A stretch of DNA of 64,000 bases from the NCBI GenBank assembly GCA_017623655.1, contig JAGAON010000007.1:1-64000 (forward strand). The letters are read 5' to 3'. Both the position numbers and the translations under genes were made by a program. This stretch comes from Prevotella sp. (GTDB lineage: Bacteria; Bacteroidota; Bacteroidia; Bacteroidales; Bacteroidaceae). Of the stretch, positions 1 to 8,627 are shown piece after piece. The number at the start of each line of letters is the position of its first letter. The first letter of the stretch is position 1. The notes beneath the pieces are model-generated. The model ran no database searches, was not told where the DNA came from, and saw only the letters and a list, made by a program, of their open reading frames with translations.

Positions 1-88
1 TCTCTTTGCTGATAATCGTACTCAAATTTCTCATGTGTTATATTTGTTTTATTGTTCGATATTACGTCTTACTGACGGTTATTTACAG

Positions 89-96
89 CAAAGTTA
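89..96 (-). promoter_or_regulatory. Promoter -7 element pointing left out of the window
   Basis: On the minus strand this reads TAACTTTG, matching the Bacteroidales -7 consensus TAnnTTTG. Transcription would start near 82 and leave the window, so a further gene of the mobile element probably lies to the left. No clean -33 TTG is visible. Confidence 0.4.
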
Positions 97-161
97 CTAT
101 GGCGGTTTGGGTATATGCGAAAATAGTCGCAGATAAACGCAGCAATTTATGACAAATTAAT

Positions 162-199
162 ATTGGAGTATGATTTCATACTCAAAATCATACTCCAAT
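162..199. terminator. Perfect 14-bp inverted repeat downstream of the integrase
   Basis: Arms 162-175 and 186-199 are exact reverse complements with a 10-base loop. The block also holds GAGTATGA, TCATACTC and TCATACTC in succession, so an alternative hairpin (166-173 with 176-183) can form. It lies 36 bases past the integrase stop codon, which fits a terminator. Recombination or operator sites in mobile elements look similar. No strong U-tract follows. Confidence 0.45.
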
Positions 200-234
200 C
201 GTTGAAAATGTGTGCTTTACACTCTTATAAGCTA

Positions 235-1359
235 TTATTCCGATTTGCGTTTTAATGTGATGCGGTTTGCCGCCTCCTTCTTCCTGCTGTCAACGCTGTC
301 AAGATACTGTTGCGTGGTGGTGAGGTTCTTATGACCGACAAGTTCCTTTACGGTTCTGGAGTCCGTTCCGGCTTCCAGTTGCAGGGTACAATATGTATGC
401 CTGCTTGAATGATAGGTGATATTTTTTGTGATTCCTGCCGCCTTTATCCATTGTTTGAGTGCTGTCTGTGTCATGTTATCCTTGAAACCGGGGAATACAA
501 GTCCCTCTCTTGTGTCGCAGTCTATCAAAGCCAGTGCCTCGTCCCCGATGGGATTGTGGACAATCTGCTTTGTCTTCTGCATACGGATGGTGATATAGAG
601 AGTTCCGTCGGCTTCGGGCTGTATCATTTCCCATGTGAATGGCTTGACATCGCTTTTCCTCAGTCCTGTAAGGCAGGAGAAAAGGAAGGCGGTCTTTAGT
701 ATAGGAACCTCGCACGGAGTTTCTGCCAATTGTATGAGCTCATCAGCTGACAGTCCCACCTTGTCGGTTGGGATTGTTTCGGCACGTTCCAGATAGGGAC
801 AGGGATTTTCTTTTATCTTTCTGTCACGGTGGGCGGCATGAATTGTGCCAAGGAACGCAGACCAGTAACTGGCTATGGTATTAGTGTGCAGCTTGCGTTT
901 GGTGTGGATTACCTGATGCGCGGTGCGCAGATATTCAAGGAACTTGTTGCACAGTTCTACAGTGATTTCGGCAAAGGTGCATTTGCCGCCTGTAAACTGG
1001 CTGAAGTGCAGGAAGGCATGTTCATAACGTGAGTTTTTCTTCCCAGCGTATTTTTTGAAGTAGTCAATGAAGCTACCGTTAAGTTTGTTGCGGTCGAAAA
1101 ACTCGTAACGCTCGTTTACAATCTCCTCGTATCTACGGCAGCGCAGTGCCTCTGCTTTCTCCGACAGCCGTGCGTTGTAGTCCTTCTCGCGCTGTGTCTT
1201 CGGATGAGCATAGATGTAGATGCCGAGCGACTCGTGGCGCAGCACCTTGTTGGTGGTCTCGTCACGGTAGCCGGGATAATAGTCAAGGAAGTAGGACAGC
1301 ATCCTGCCGCCCTTGATTTTCCGTGTGTAAAGGTTCACGGTCTTACAGATATTACTCAT
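235..1359 (-). CDS. Tyrosine recombinase / integrase of a mobile element
   Basis: A 374-residue site-specific recombinase that would catalyse integration and excision of a Bacteroidales mobile element through a covalent 3'-phosphotyrosine intermediate. The N-terminal part (about 1-100) resembles the Arm-DNA-binding region of Bacteroidetes integrases, residues 95-190 a SAM-like core-binding domain, and 200-360 the catalytic domain. The conserved set is visible: R234 in TGLRKSDV, K262, H317 and R320 in HSSRH, H343 in GHKN and the nucleophile Y352. Length is normal and the gene looks intact. It is transcribed leftward, downstream of the HTH gene at 1491-2426. I infer an element of unknown type extending left beyond the window. 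No att site could be fixed. Confidence 0.93.
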   Translation of the reverse strand: MSNICKTVNLYTRKIKGGRMLSYFLDYYPGYRDETTNKVLRHESLGIYIYAHPKTQREKDYNARLSEKAEALRCRRYEEIVNERYEFFDRNKLNGSFIDYFKKYAGKKNSRYEHAFLHFSQFTGGKCTFAEITVELCNKFLEYLRTAHQVIHTKRKLHTNTIASYWSAFLGTIHAAHRDRKIKENPCPYLERAETIPTDKVGLSADELIQLAETPCEVPILKTAFLFSCLTGLRKSDVKPFTWEMIQPEADGTLYITIRMQKTKQIVHNPIGDEALALIDCDTREGLVFPGFKDNMTQTALKQWIKAAGITKNITYHSSRHTYCTLQLEAGTDSRTVKELVGHKNLTTTQQYLDSVDSRKKEAANRITLKRKSE

Positions 1360-1490
1360 AGTTATTCTTGATGATTATTGATGAATATTACAGGGTGGAG
1401 CGTTTCTCCACGGTGCAAAGGAACTGAATGATATGCCGTTGATGGCAGTTAATGATGATAATTGATGGATAATCGTGTTATAATTCTCAT

Positions 1491-2426
1491 TCATAGTCCT
1501 TTTGCGGCTCTTTCCGCCATCGCACGCTCTACATCGGCACGTAAAAGCAGGTTTCTTACACCCACTTTCATCTTCTCTATGCCATGAACTTTGGTGATAT
1601 GGTGGATGTTTGCTTTGGACAGCCCGTATTTCTCTGACGCATATTCCACGGTACAATAGCGTTCGTCTGCCACCATGTCCATCTGTCGCAGTTCTGCAAT
1701 ATGAGTCTTTGAATAATAGGTGATGCCGTATTCTTTCTTTGTAGGAATGCTGTGGCGGTATGCGTAGGCACGGATGGCGGTAGCTTTCATGCCGAATTCT
1801 TCGAACACCTGTTCCGTGGTGAGCCATTCGGTGATAGTGGAGGTGTCAACGGTCAGTCCGAGACATTCCTCCACATGCCACTTGCTGTAATAGTTTTTTC
1901 CGGCAATGCGGCACATTGGTATCTGGTTACGTTTGGCTGTAGTATAAAGCCACATCTGCTTTACCTTATAAATGGACATCACCTCCTCGCCGGAAAGGTA
2001 AGTCAAAGGCTCGTCAGAAACGGGTACGGTTTCCTGCTTCTTCTGACACTGCTTAAGAATTGTTGGTTTCGGTCGGTTGCCGAACACTACCTTATTATAA
2101 GGGCTACCCTCCAGCATGGACTCAATGTCAGCACGGCGGATGATAGCCATGCGGCTACTGATGCGTGAGGCTTTCAGCTTGCCTTGTGCCACGAGCTTAT
2201 AAATGTACTGGCGCGAGCATCCCATAAGGATAGCCGCCTTTGAAAAGGTGAGATACTCCTGACGCTGTATCTCTAAAACAGGCTCTACGGCATTAAGCAA
2301 GTCCTGCTGTCGCTTCTTCTTTGCTTTCTTGGCTTCATCGGCACAACGAACACAGCAGTATTTCTGCATACCGCTGTTGGCGGTGAACTCCCTACCGCAG
2401 AATGCGCATCTTCTTGTCTTCTTCAT
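1491..2426 (-). CDS. Multi-HTH DNA-binding protein with N-terminal zinc motif (excisionase/regulator type)
   Basis: A 311-residue DNA-binding protein encoded just upstream of the integrase in the same direction. Residues 7-28 form a small Cys cluster (CxxC, then C24, C25 and C28), probably a zinc finger. Four MerR/excisionase-like winged-helix modules follow at about 58-105, 142-189, 200-247 and 256-303. Each has a helix-turn-helix (for example FSKAAILMGCSRQYIYKLV), a wing and a terminal 'ADIE' or 'HVEE' helix. Proteins with one such module are common next to Bacteroides integrases and act in excision or element regulation; four in tandem is unusual. Iteron-like DNA lies directly upstream (2491-2590) and may be its target. 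The role is inferred. Confidence 0.75.
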   Translation of the reverse strand: MKKTRRCAFCGREFTANSGMQKYCCVRCADEAKKAKKKRQQDLLNAVEPVLEIQRQEYLTFSKAAILMGCSRQYIYKLVAQGKLKASRISSRMAIIRRADIESMLEGSPYNKVVFGNRPKPTILKQCQKKQETVPVSDEPLTYLSGEEVMSIYKVKQMWLYTTAKRNQIPMCRIAGKNYYSKWHVEECLGLTVDTSTITEWLTTEQVFEEFGMKATAIRAYAYRHSIPTKKEYGITYYSKTHIAELRQMDMVADERYCTVEYASEKYGLSKANIHHITKVHGIEKMKVGVRNLLLRADVERAMAERAAKGL

Positions 2427-2490
2427 TCTTCCCTTATTTTAATGTTTTACACTCTTTTCTGTGTATTCCATCGGGGAGTGAACGTAAGTC

Positions 2491-2590
2491 AACTGTTGTC
2501 ATCCATTGTCAACCTGCCTAACTTTTGTGACAACTTCCGCATTTCGCCTAGCCTTTTGTCACTGTCTGTGAACCGTTGTCAACCATTGTC
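2491..2590. repeat. Iteron-like direct repeats upstream of the HTH gene
   Basis: Two 20-base copies, 2491-2510 and 2571-2590, differ at two positions and are exactly 80 bases apart. Each contains two GTTGTC/ATTGTC hexamers 10 bases apart. Further TTGTC units lie at 2525-2533 (palindromic TTGTGACAA) and 2556-2560. Helical phasing suggests binding sites for the HTH protein or integrase arm sites. The rest of the 2427-2777 gap holds nothing recognisable. Confidence 0.6.
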
Positions 2591-2777
2591 GCAAGACTTG
2601 AATTTTGTGGCAAAAATAAAGCCCCGCACATTCACCGCGATAGAAATACGTCACAAAATTATGCGGAAAATGTCGAAGCACCAAAAACTGACTGTGAAGT
2701 GTTAAAATTCAAATAGTATTGATAATCAGTGGTTTATTTGCAAGTGTTTTTCATTGTATGCAGTTGGTTACACCCTT

Positions 2778-3737
2778 CTAAATACAATTATAAAAAACGG
2801 AATTTCCAAAGGCAGTCACAGTGTTAGGGATGGTGACAGAAGAGAGGTTTTTGCAACCGGAGAAAGCTCTTTCGCCTATTTCCTTTACGGAAGCGGGTAT
2901 CTTTATGGCTGTAATGCCACTGTCCATGAATGCTCCTGCGCCTATCAGAGTAACTCCGTCATGTATGTTAACCTCCGTAAGACTGACGCAATCCTGGAAC
3001 AGATAAATGTTAATCGTGGTGAGAGACGTGGGTAATGTTACGGAATTCAGGCTGCTGCACGCATAGAATACATCTCTTCCCAAATATGTAACGCCCTCCG
3101 GAATGGTAACATTTGTCAGTCCTTTGCAGTTGGAGAGGGCGTAATCTCCTATCTCTTTCAGTGAGTTCGGCAGTTCTATTGTTGTGAGTGATGTGCAATT
3201 CTCCAAGGCTCTTTCCCCGATAATTGTGACAGTGCTTGGTATTGTGACGCTCTCCAATGATGAACAACCCGCCAGAAGATTAGGATTAAGAGTTGTGACC
3301 CCCTCCGGAATAGTTATACTGCGCAGTTTACTACACCCCAAGAACGCACGACTTCCTATTGTGGTAACATTTGCCGGCAGGGTTATCTCTTGCAGATTTC
3401 CATTGCTGTAGAAGGCGTTTTCGCCGATAGTAACAAGACTTCCCGGCAGTTTTACGGTCTCTATGTAACGGAAACCATAGAATGCCCCATCGTGAAGCTT
3501 GGTGATGCCTTCGCCGATTACGACACTCTTTATCTGATTAGAATAGTTTGTATAAGGGTCACTATCACCACTTGCAGTTTCACCGGTACCGGTTATCTTC
3601 AGTTGTCCGGTCTCGGTATCTAACTTGTAGGTAGCGTTTTCGCCGCACTTACCGGTATATACCGTGGCATTGACGGCGAGGAAGCACATCGTTTGCAATG
3701 CTACAAACGACAGCAACGTTTTTATTGTCTGTCTCAT
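2778..3737 (-). CDS. BspA-type leucine-rich repeat surface protein (short, possibly truncated)
   Basis: A 319-residue protein from the ATG at 3737. That start gives a signal peptide (MRQTIKTLLSFVALQTMCFLAVNA); the longer reading frame upstream has no such signal. After an N-terminal strand region come at least ten BspA-type LRRs of about 23 residues with the pattern AFxxCxxLxxVTIPxxVTxIG. Such proteins are secreted or surface-bound and mediate adhesion in Bacteroidetes. The chain stops inside a repeat (VFYNCI, then TAG) with no C-terminal sorting or anchoring domain, so the gene may be truncated, perhaps at the edge of the mobile element. A long structured non-coding region lies upstream. Confidence 0.85.
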   Translation of the reverse strand: MRQTIKTLLSFVALQTMCFLAVNATVYTGKCGENATYKLDTETGQLKITGTGETASGDSDPYTNYSNQIKSVVIGEGITKLHDGAFYGFRYIETVKLPGSLVTIGENAFYSNGNLQEITLPANVTTIGSRAFLGCSKLRSITIPEGVTTLNPNLLAGCSSLESVTIPSTVTIIGERALENCTSLTTIELPNSLKEIGDYALSNCKGLTNVTIPEGVTYLGRDVFYACSSLNSVTLPTSLTTINIYLFQDCVSLTEVNIHDGVTLIGAGAFMDSGITAIKIPASVKEIGERAFSGCKNLSSVTIPNTVTAFGNSVFYNCI

Positions 3738-3829
3738 AATTAATGATGTTAAGTTATGATAAGCCCTTTTCTGTTTCATTTGTTTTTTGTTTACGAGCAA
3801 AGGGCATAATGCTCATGTGTCATTGTGGC

Positions 3830-4345
3830 CTTCCGCCTGTGTGCGGAAGTAAAGGTTCGTAGGTCTTTATCTCATAAATAACAATTTGTTTTGTAGCCTA
3901 TCGACTCCCGAGTATCGGCAGGTTGCGGAAAGAATGTGTTGATGCCTATATACAAGAAAAGCGCAGGAGTCTGATACAGTCACCCGTCCCACGCTCAGAG
4001 GCTTCTCGCATTGCCCGATAAAGTAGAACGAGCAACACAGAAACCTACGCCGTCTGTCTATCGGGTCATTCCCCTATATACACCTCACCGCGCTCTTGCT
4101 GCATGACAACAAGGCACATATTCCGGTATCAGGGGAATGCCTAAAAACATCCCATAGGCATCTACCGTTGCTTTTGTCCTGACTTTATCTTCCATTTTGC
4201 GAGAATTTCCGAGCGTCAAAACAAAGCGCATGTAAACGCTTACCCATAAATAGCGGTTCCCGACATACCCTACCGTAAAGTGCTGCCGCCTGTTGTTGGA
4301 GGCGTAATCACTTACGACTGGCGTAGGCGTCATAACGCTTGCCGA
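3830..4345 (-). other. Structured non-coding region upstream of the BspA-like gene
   Basis: No convincing gene occupies the gap 3738-4719. Several exact pairings are visible: CTTCCGC/GCGGAAG near 3831-3847, CATTCCCCT (4067-4075) with AGGGGAATG (4131-4139), ATGCCTA (4137-4143) with TAGGCAT (4155-4161), and a long-range CCTACGCC (near 4044) with GGCGTAGG (near 4320). An 82-codon minus-strand frame (4085-4333) and a stretch of short open frames look like translations of structured DNA rather than genes. From memory, similar translated stretches recur in Bacteroidales genomes upstream of BspA-like genes, but I could not verify this. It could be a structured leader, an sRNA or a repeat. Confidence 0.35.
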
Positions 4346-4560
4346 TGTTTGTTTGCCGGACTCTTCCGGACCATCCGCAAGCGGTTATGGACATGGAAAC
4401 CGTTGCAAATTTAATAATAATAAATGTTCCGTGCAAATTTTTCCGTATATTTTTACGGTACTGAACGGTTGTTGGAGATGTGGAGCAGTAGTCCTGCGTT
4501 GCTCCTCATTATGTGTCCCGGGTGAAGATACGGGCATCCCGCCGTGCAACACGGCAATGG

Positions 4561-4659
4561 TGTCAAGGCCAAGGGAAGCGTGCATAAAAGGCGCTTGCAC
4601 GGCACGATGCCGTGCCTACTGTCATGCCGCAAAACAAAAGGGTGCTGATTGCACGGTAA
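4561..4659. repeat. 99-bp dispersed repeat, copy 1
   Basis: About 90 of 99 positions match the copy at 20137-20235. It contains the palindrome CACGGCAcgaTGCCGTG and ends in a GGTGCTGATT module (hairpin 4639-4667). It lies just past the end of the glycosyltransferase operon, where the hairpin could end transcription. Confidence 0.7.
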
Positions 4660-4719
4660 TCAGCACCTTATTGTGATGGTTTTGATAATGCACAGAATTG
4701 CTGACGCCTTTGCATGGCT

Positions 4720-5736
4720 TCACATTCTGCCAAGAATTGTACGGAGAAAGAAGTACGTTTCCTCTTGTATGCGGAACATCCGCCACGAGGAACGGAATGG
4801 GATATAGCCAAACTTACGGGTTATGGACGGGCTTGCAAGGGTGCTGTCCGCCTGCTTCCATGCCTGTTTTATCAAGGCGAGAGCCTTGTGGCGCATTGCC
4901 GCGGACATCTCGCCTCGCTCTTTGTAATAGCGCATATATGCGTGGATTATGTTTTCCCAGCAAAAGGTTTCGTATGCCTTGCGCAGGTGTAGTTGCCCCC
5001 CCATTGTGCGGAGAGTGTCGGCCAGTACCCTTTGGGCGTGCAGTCGTGAGTAGTGTCCTATGCTTTTGCTGTGGCATACGGAATCCTCGGTCATGCGGTA
5101 ATAATATGTTCCCTCTGACTGTACCACATATTTGGAGGATAACAGCGTCATGCGGCCGGTGTTCTCGTCGCCGAAGTAACGGCAGGAGTTGTCGTAAGGG
5201 TGCTGCTTTTGGAACTCTGTCCTGACGCAGAAGTTACCGGATATTCTCCACGGCAGGCTGAGGAGGAACGCCTCTTCACCTGTTATCTTGCCGATTTTCT
5301 GTTGCCCTGACGGCTCGTACAGCCTGCCGTCAGGGGCTTGCCGTATCTCCGAAAGGACCACGCAGTCTATCGTTTCGTCCTCGGTGAACCGCTGTATGCA
5401 CAGTTCCACGCAGTCGGTGCCGAGCCAGTCGTCATCATCTACGAAGAAGATAAACTCTCCCCGCGCCGCGTTCAGAGCGTGATTGCGTGAGCGTTGCACA
5501 CCGCCGTTTTCTTCAAAGCGGTGCAGGCGTATGCGGTTGTCATGGGCTGCATACCGTTGCAGTATCTCATAGCTGCTGTCGGTGGATGCGTCGTCCACGC
5601 AAATGATTTCTATGTCGCGCAGCGTTTGTGCGATGATGGAGTCGAGACATTGCCCGATGTAGCGCTCCCTGTTGTGCACCGTGACGACAACAGTGGCTTT
5701 CGGATATGGTGTTTCGTTTGTCTGAGTATGGTTCAT
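4720..5736 (-). CDS. Family 2 glycosyltransferase
   Basis: A 338-residue GT-A fold glycosyltransferase and the last gene of the leftward glycan operon. The nucleotide-sugar domain covers about residues 12-120: VVVTVHNRERYIGQCLDSI, VDDASTDSS and the metal-binding DDDDW at 100-104. The C-terminal part is variable and sets acceptor choice. No membrane segment is visible, so it probably acts at the cytoplasmic face of the inner membrane on a lipid-linked glycan. Its ATG overlaps the stop of the upstream GT4 gene by four bases, implying translational coupling. Donor and acceptor cannot be read from the sequence. Confidence 0.88.
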   Translation of the reverse strand: MNHTQTNETPYPKATVVVTVHNRERYIGQCLDSIIAQTLRDIEIICVDDASTDSSYEILQRYAAHDNRIRLHRFEENGGVQRSRNHALNAARGEFIFFVDDDDWLGTDCVELCIQRFTEDETIDCVVLSEIRQAPDGRLYEPSGQQKIGKITGEEAFLLSLPWRISGNFCVRTEFQKQHPYDNSCRYFGDENTGRMTLLSSKYVVQSEGTYYYRMTEDSVCHSKSIGHYSRLHAQRVLADTLRTMGGQLHLRKAYETFCWENIIHAYMRYYKERGEMSAAMRHKALALIKQAWKQADSTLASPSITRKFGYIPFRSSWRMFRIQEETYFFLRTILGRM

Positions 5737-6836
5737 AGGCTGTTGTAGATGGTCTCGTACTGTTTTGCCACCTTGCGGAAGTCATAGTTCCGCATCACGT
5801 ATTCGCGGCATTGGCTTTTCAGTGGCTTTACTTTTTCGGGATGAAGCACAAGGTCTTCCAGCTGCGAGAAGACGCTTTCGTAACATGGCTGCACGTTGAC
5901 TATCGGGCGGCAGTCTGTCTCGCCCATTATGTCGTAGTGCTCCGGCTCGCCTCCTGTGAATGTTATGATGCCCTTGGAGAGAGCCAGCAACGCGTTCATC
6001 CCCGGCCCGTAGGAGTACAGTTGGTCAAGCATCACGTCGGAAGCGTCCATCAGATGGCGGTATTCTTGAAACGGAACGCCCTCCGCCACTTTCAGTTCCA
6101 TGCGTCCGGGGTGTTTCCTCATCACGTCCTTTGCCGCCCGCAGCATGATGTCCGTGCCCTTGAACTCGGAGCGTCCCTTGCTTATCCCGATGAAGACACG
6201 CAGTTTTTCCGCCGGTGCGGTATGGTTCTCCTCCGGTAACCTGAAGGGGAACGGCACGAGGTGCAGTTTGTCTTTCAACGGATGTCCGTCGTGTCCGCGG
6301 TCGGATGTCAGGTTGTAAGGCAGCCAATATTCGTATGTCCCGGCTATGATGGCGTCGCAGTCGGCGGCTATGTGCCGGCTCAACCGTTCTTTTTCCGTGC
6401 CTGTCCAGTCGTTGAACACGGCCTCCGCATACGCCGTGCTGCGCTCTTCCGCGCCGTTGTTGTAGTCGGAATAGCGCATGGGTTTGAGTGTCTTGTTGAC
6501 GAAGGAGTAGTAATAGTCGTCTCCCACGGCTGTCATTACCATCTTTCCGTTATGCTTCCGCAGGTAATTGTATATCTTAAAGAGCCGTTCGGCCTTTAAT
6601 TCCATGAACATAGGGTTTACCACCTGCACCACGTCAAACCCCTTCATCCGCGGCAATGCCTTGGCTACTCTCCACAGAAAGCCCCACTTCCCGTTTCGGG
6701 CGAGGTCTATGTCACGCGGGTAGTCTTTCCAGAAATCACCGTTGCTGGCCACTGTCACCCGGTGTCCGAGGCCGCGCAACCCCTCCGCAAGGGTGCTGTG
6801 CACGCCGCTATATTCACCTAACAACAGTATTTTCAT
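5733..6836 (-). CDS. Glycosyltransferase, GT4-like (GT-B fold)
   Basis: A 367-residue protein opening with MKILLLGEYSGVHSTLAEGL, typical of GT-B enzymes, with the C-terminal nucleotide-sugar half around 210-330. This half contains a FIGISKGRSEFKGTDIML stretch, and DVMLDQLYSYGPGMNALLAL, where GT4 enzymes keep their donor-binding segment. GT4 enzymes are retaining transferases of surface polysaccharides. The gene lies fifth of six in the operon, overlapping the upstream GT2 by 23 bases and the downstream GT2 by 4. The substrate is unknown. Confidence 0.82.
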   Translation of the reverse strand: MKILLLGEYSGVHSTLAEGLRGLGHRVTVASNGDFWKDYPRDIDLARNGKWGFLWRVAKALPRMKGFDVVQVVNPMFMELKAERLFKIYNYLRKHNGKMVMTAVGDDYYYSFVNKTLKPMRYSDYNNGAEERSTAYAEAVFNDWTGTEKERLSRHIAADCDAIIAGTYEYWLPYNLTSDRGHDGHPLKDKLHLVPFPFRLPEENHTAPAEKLRVFIGISKGRSEFKGTDIMLRAAKDVMRKHPGRMELKVAEGVPFQEYRHLMDASDVMLDQLYSYGPGMNALLALSKGIITFTGGEPEHYDIMGETDCRPIVNVQPCYESVFSQLEDLVLHPEKVKPLKSQCREYVMRNYDFRKVAKQYETIYNSL

Positions 6837-7686
6837 GTTCTTGTCCTTTTATTTTCTCGTGTAACCGGCATACCAATCCGATGAAGGGCCATGGCAAAAT
6901 GATTTCCCCCGTCTGCCTGTAAAGGCCTATCTGGCGGCACAGCATGGAGTAGTACAGGTGCGGACCGTTGTGTGACAGCAGGCCGGTGCCCATCAGCTTC
7001 GCCGCTATGCGCAGTGCTTCGAGATGGTGGCGGAAGCCCTTTCCGCTCTTTTCCGCCGTTACCGCTATTCCGTTCTTGTTCCATACGTAGCAGTATGTGC
7101 CGTGTGATGATGTCGCAATCTTCGGCTTTAAGGTGAGCAGCCGGGGGAGGGTATATACGTCCTCAAATGTCTTTCCCGTCGGGAACCGTATGCCGTCAAA
7201 CAGCCAGCGCTTGTAGATTTTGTTCCATGCGTAGGCGTGTCTCCATGCCATGGTTGCCTCCCAGTACTGCTTTGCCGACGGGAATATACGGTCCTTGAAT
7301 GTCACTTCCTGCCTGTTCCCGCCTATATGCCTCAGCGAGAACTCCAATATGTCGATGTTCTCATGCCCTTGCAGCCACCCCAACAGCGGCTTGTAGGTGT
7401 CCGCTTCCAGCCAGTCGTCGCTGTCAACAAACGTTATGTATTCCCCCCTCGCTACGTCCAGCCCCGTGTTTCGGGCGTCGCTCAGCCCGCCGTTCGCCTT
7501 GTGCAGCACCCTGATGCGGCTGTCCTTCGCCGCCCATCCGTCGCATATAGCGGGACAGTCGTCGGGTGATCCGTCGTCAACAAGTATCACTTCCATGTCG
7601 GAAATGCCCTGACTGAGGACGCTTTCGATACATTTGCCGATGGTATCGGCCACTTTATATACGGGAATTATTACTGAAAGAAGCAT
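6814..7686 (-). CDS. Family 2 glycosyltransferase
   Basis: A 290-residue GT2 enzyme. Motifs: SVIIPVYKVADTIGKCI at the N-terminus, VDDGSPDDCPAI near 37, GLSDARNTGLDVARGEY at 67-83 and DSDDWLE at 88-94, the metal-binding acidic motif. This resembles transferases adding hexoses or HexNAc to exopolysaccharide or O-antigen repeats. It overlaps both neighbours (16 bases upstream, 23 downstream), so the genes are expected to be translated together. Specificity cannot be assigned. Confidence 0.88.
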   Translation of the reverse strand: MLLSVIIPVYKVADTIGKCIESVLSQGISDMEVILVDDGSPDDCPAICDGWAAKDSRIRVLHKANGGLSDARNTGLDVARGEYITFVDSDDWLEADTYKPLLGWLQGHENIDILEFSLRHIGGNRQEVTFKDRIFPSAKQYWEATMAWRHAYAWNKIYKRWLFDGIRFPTGKTFEDVYTLPRLLTLKPKIATSSHGTYCYVWNKNGIAVTAEKSGKGFRHHLEALRIAAKLMGTGLLSHNGPHLYYSMLCRQIGLYRQTGEIILPWPFIGLVCRLHEKIKGQEHENTVVR

Positions 7687-8627
7687 AGATACAGCCTTGT
7701 GAACAGGTTGAACATTATGTATTTAGGCTCCCACCGCCACCGAAGCGGAAACCGTCTCATGCCTTTCAGCGAGCGGACAATCTCCTTTCGGAAGGCAATG
7801 TCATGCCTTTGGCGTATCAACAGGCGCAGGGCATCCACCACAAGGTAGTCGGTCTTGCGCCGCATACACCGTTGCAACTCCGCATCCGGTGCCGAAAAGT
7901 CCTCCAGTCCGGCCAGAATCTTCATCACGTCACGCAGTTTTCGCTTTTGCATCTCGCGGTCATTGGTGGTCGTTATGCTGCCCTTCCTCTGTATTCTGAC
8001 GTACAAGTCCGCGTCGATGGCCATGAAGTTGCGTGCCAATGCGAACGTCCTTACGGTGAAATCGTCATCCTCGTGCAGCGCGAACGGCATGAAACGCAGC
8101 TGCCGGCCGGTAAGGAACTCCCTGCGGAAGAGGTATGCCCATACGCAGGGAAACAGGTTTCTGCCGCGCATAAACGTTCTTGCCGGGGCATATACCTTAT
8201 TATATTGCGGCACATAACGGCGGTAAGGGGCGGTTCGTCCGGCCAGGTTTGTCTGCCGGCTGTTTATCCCTATTATGTCAATCACGCCGTCTTCAAGGGC
8301 TGAAACCAACTCCTTCGTGTCGCAACAGCAATCCAGACGGTCGTCGGCATCGACGAAAAAGATGTACTTTCCGCACGCTTTCTCCATGCCGGCATTACGT
8401 GCCACGCTCGGGCCTTGGTTGCCTTGGCTGATTAATAGCAGCTCCGGATTGTCGGACTTGCATTGCGACAGCACCTCGAAAGTGTTGTCCGTGGAGCCGT
8501 CGTCGATGGCGATTACCTCCCTTTCGTGCCCGTGCAGCTCAATGCCGAACACGCTTTCGACGCACGCCCTGATGTAAGGCGCGGCATTGTATGCGGGTAT
8601 TATGAATGTAATGAGTGGCTGTCGCAT
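7671..8627 (-). CDS. Family 2 glycosyltransferase
   Basis: A 318-residue GT2 enzyme with ITFIIPAYNAAPYIRACVES, IDDGSTDNTFEVL, GPSVARNAGMEKACGKYIFF and the metal motif DADD at 93-96. Its ATG directly follows the TGA of the upstream transferase (TGAATG). A good minus-strand -7 element, TACCTTTG, lies at 8641-8648 inside the last codons of that upstream gene, so a second, almost leaderless transcript of the lower operon is possible. Donor and acceptor are unknown. Confidence 0.88.
   Translation of the reverse strand: MRQPLITFIIPAYNAAPYIRACVESVFGIELHGHEREVIAIDDGSTDNTFEVLSQCKSDNPELLLISQGNQGPSVARNAGMEKACGKYIFFVDADDRLDCCCDTKELVSALEDGVIDIIGINSRQTNLAGRTAPYRRYVPQYNKVYAPARTFMRGRNLFPCVWAYLFRREFLTGRQLRFMPFALHEDDDFTVRTFALARNFMAIDADLYVRIQRKGSITTTNDREMQKRKLRDVMKILAGLEDFSAPDAELQRCMRRKTDYLVVDALRLLIRQRHDIAFRKEIVRSLKGMRRFPLRWRWEPKYIMFNLFTRLYLCFFQ

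Noticed and set aside
2442..2705. 87-codon plus-strand frame
   Set aside because: Translation of the iteron region with no family features.
4085..4333. 82-codon minus-strand frame as a protein gene
   Set aside because: No promoter or family match, and it is continuous with non-coding structured DNA; treated as part of the structured region.
3830..4345. tmRNA, RNase P RNA or SRP RNA
   Set aside because: No tRNA-like T-arm (GTTCGAATC), no GAGGAAAGTCC core and no SRP tetraloop motif on either strand.
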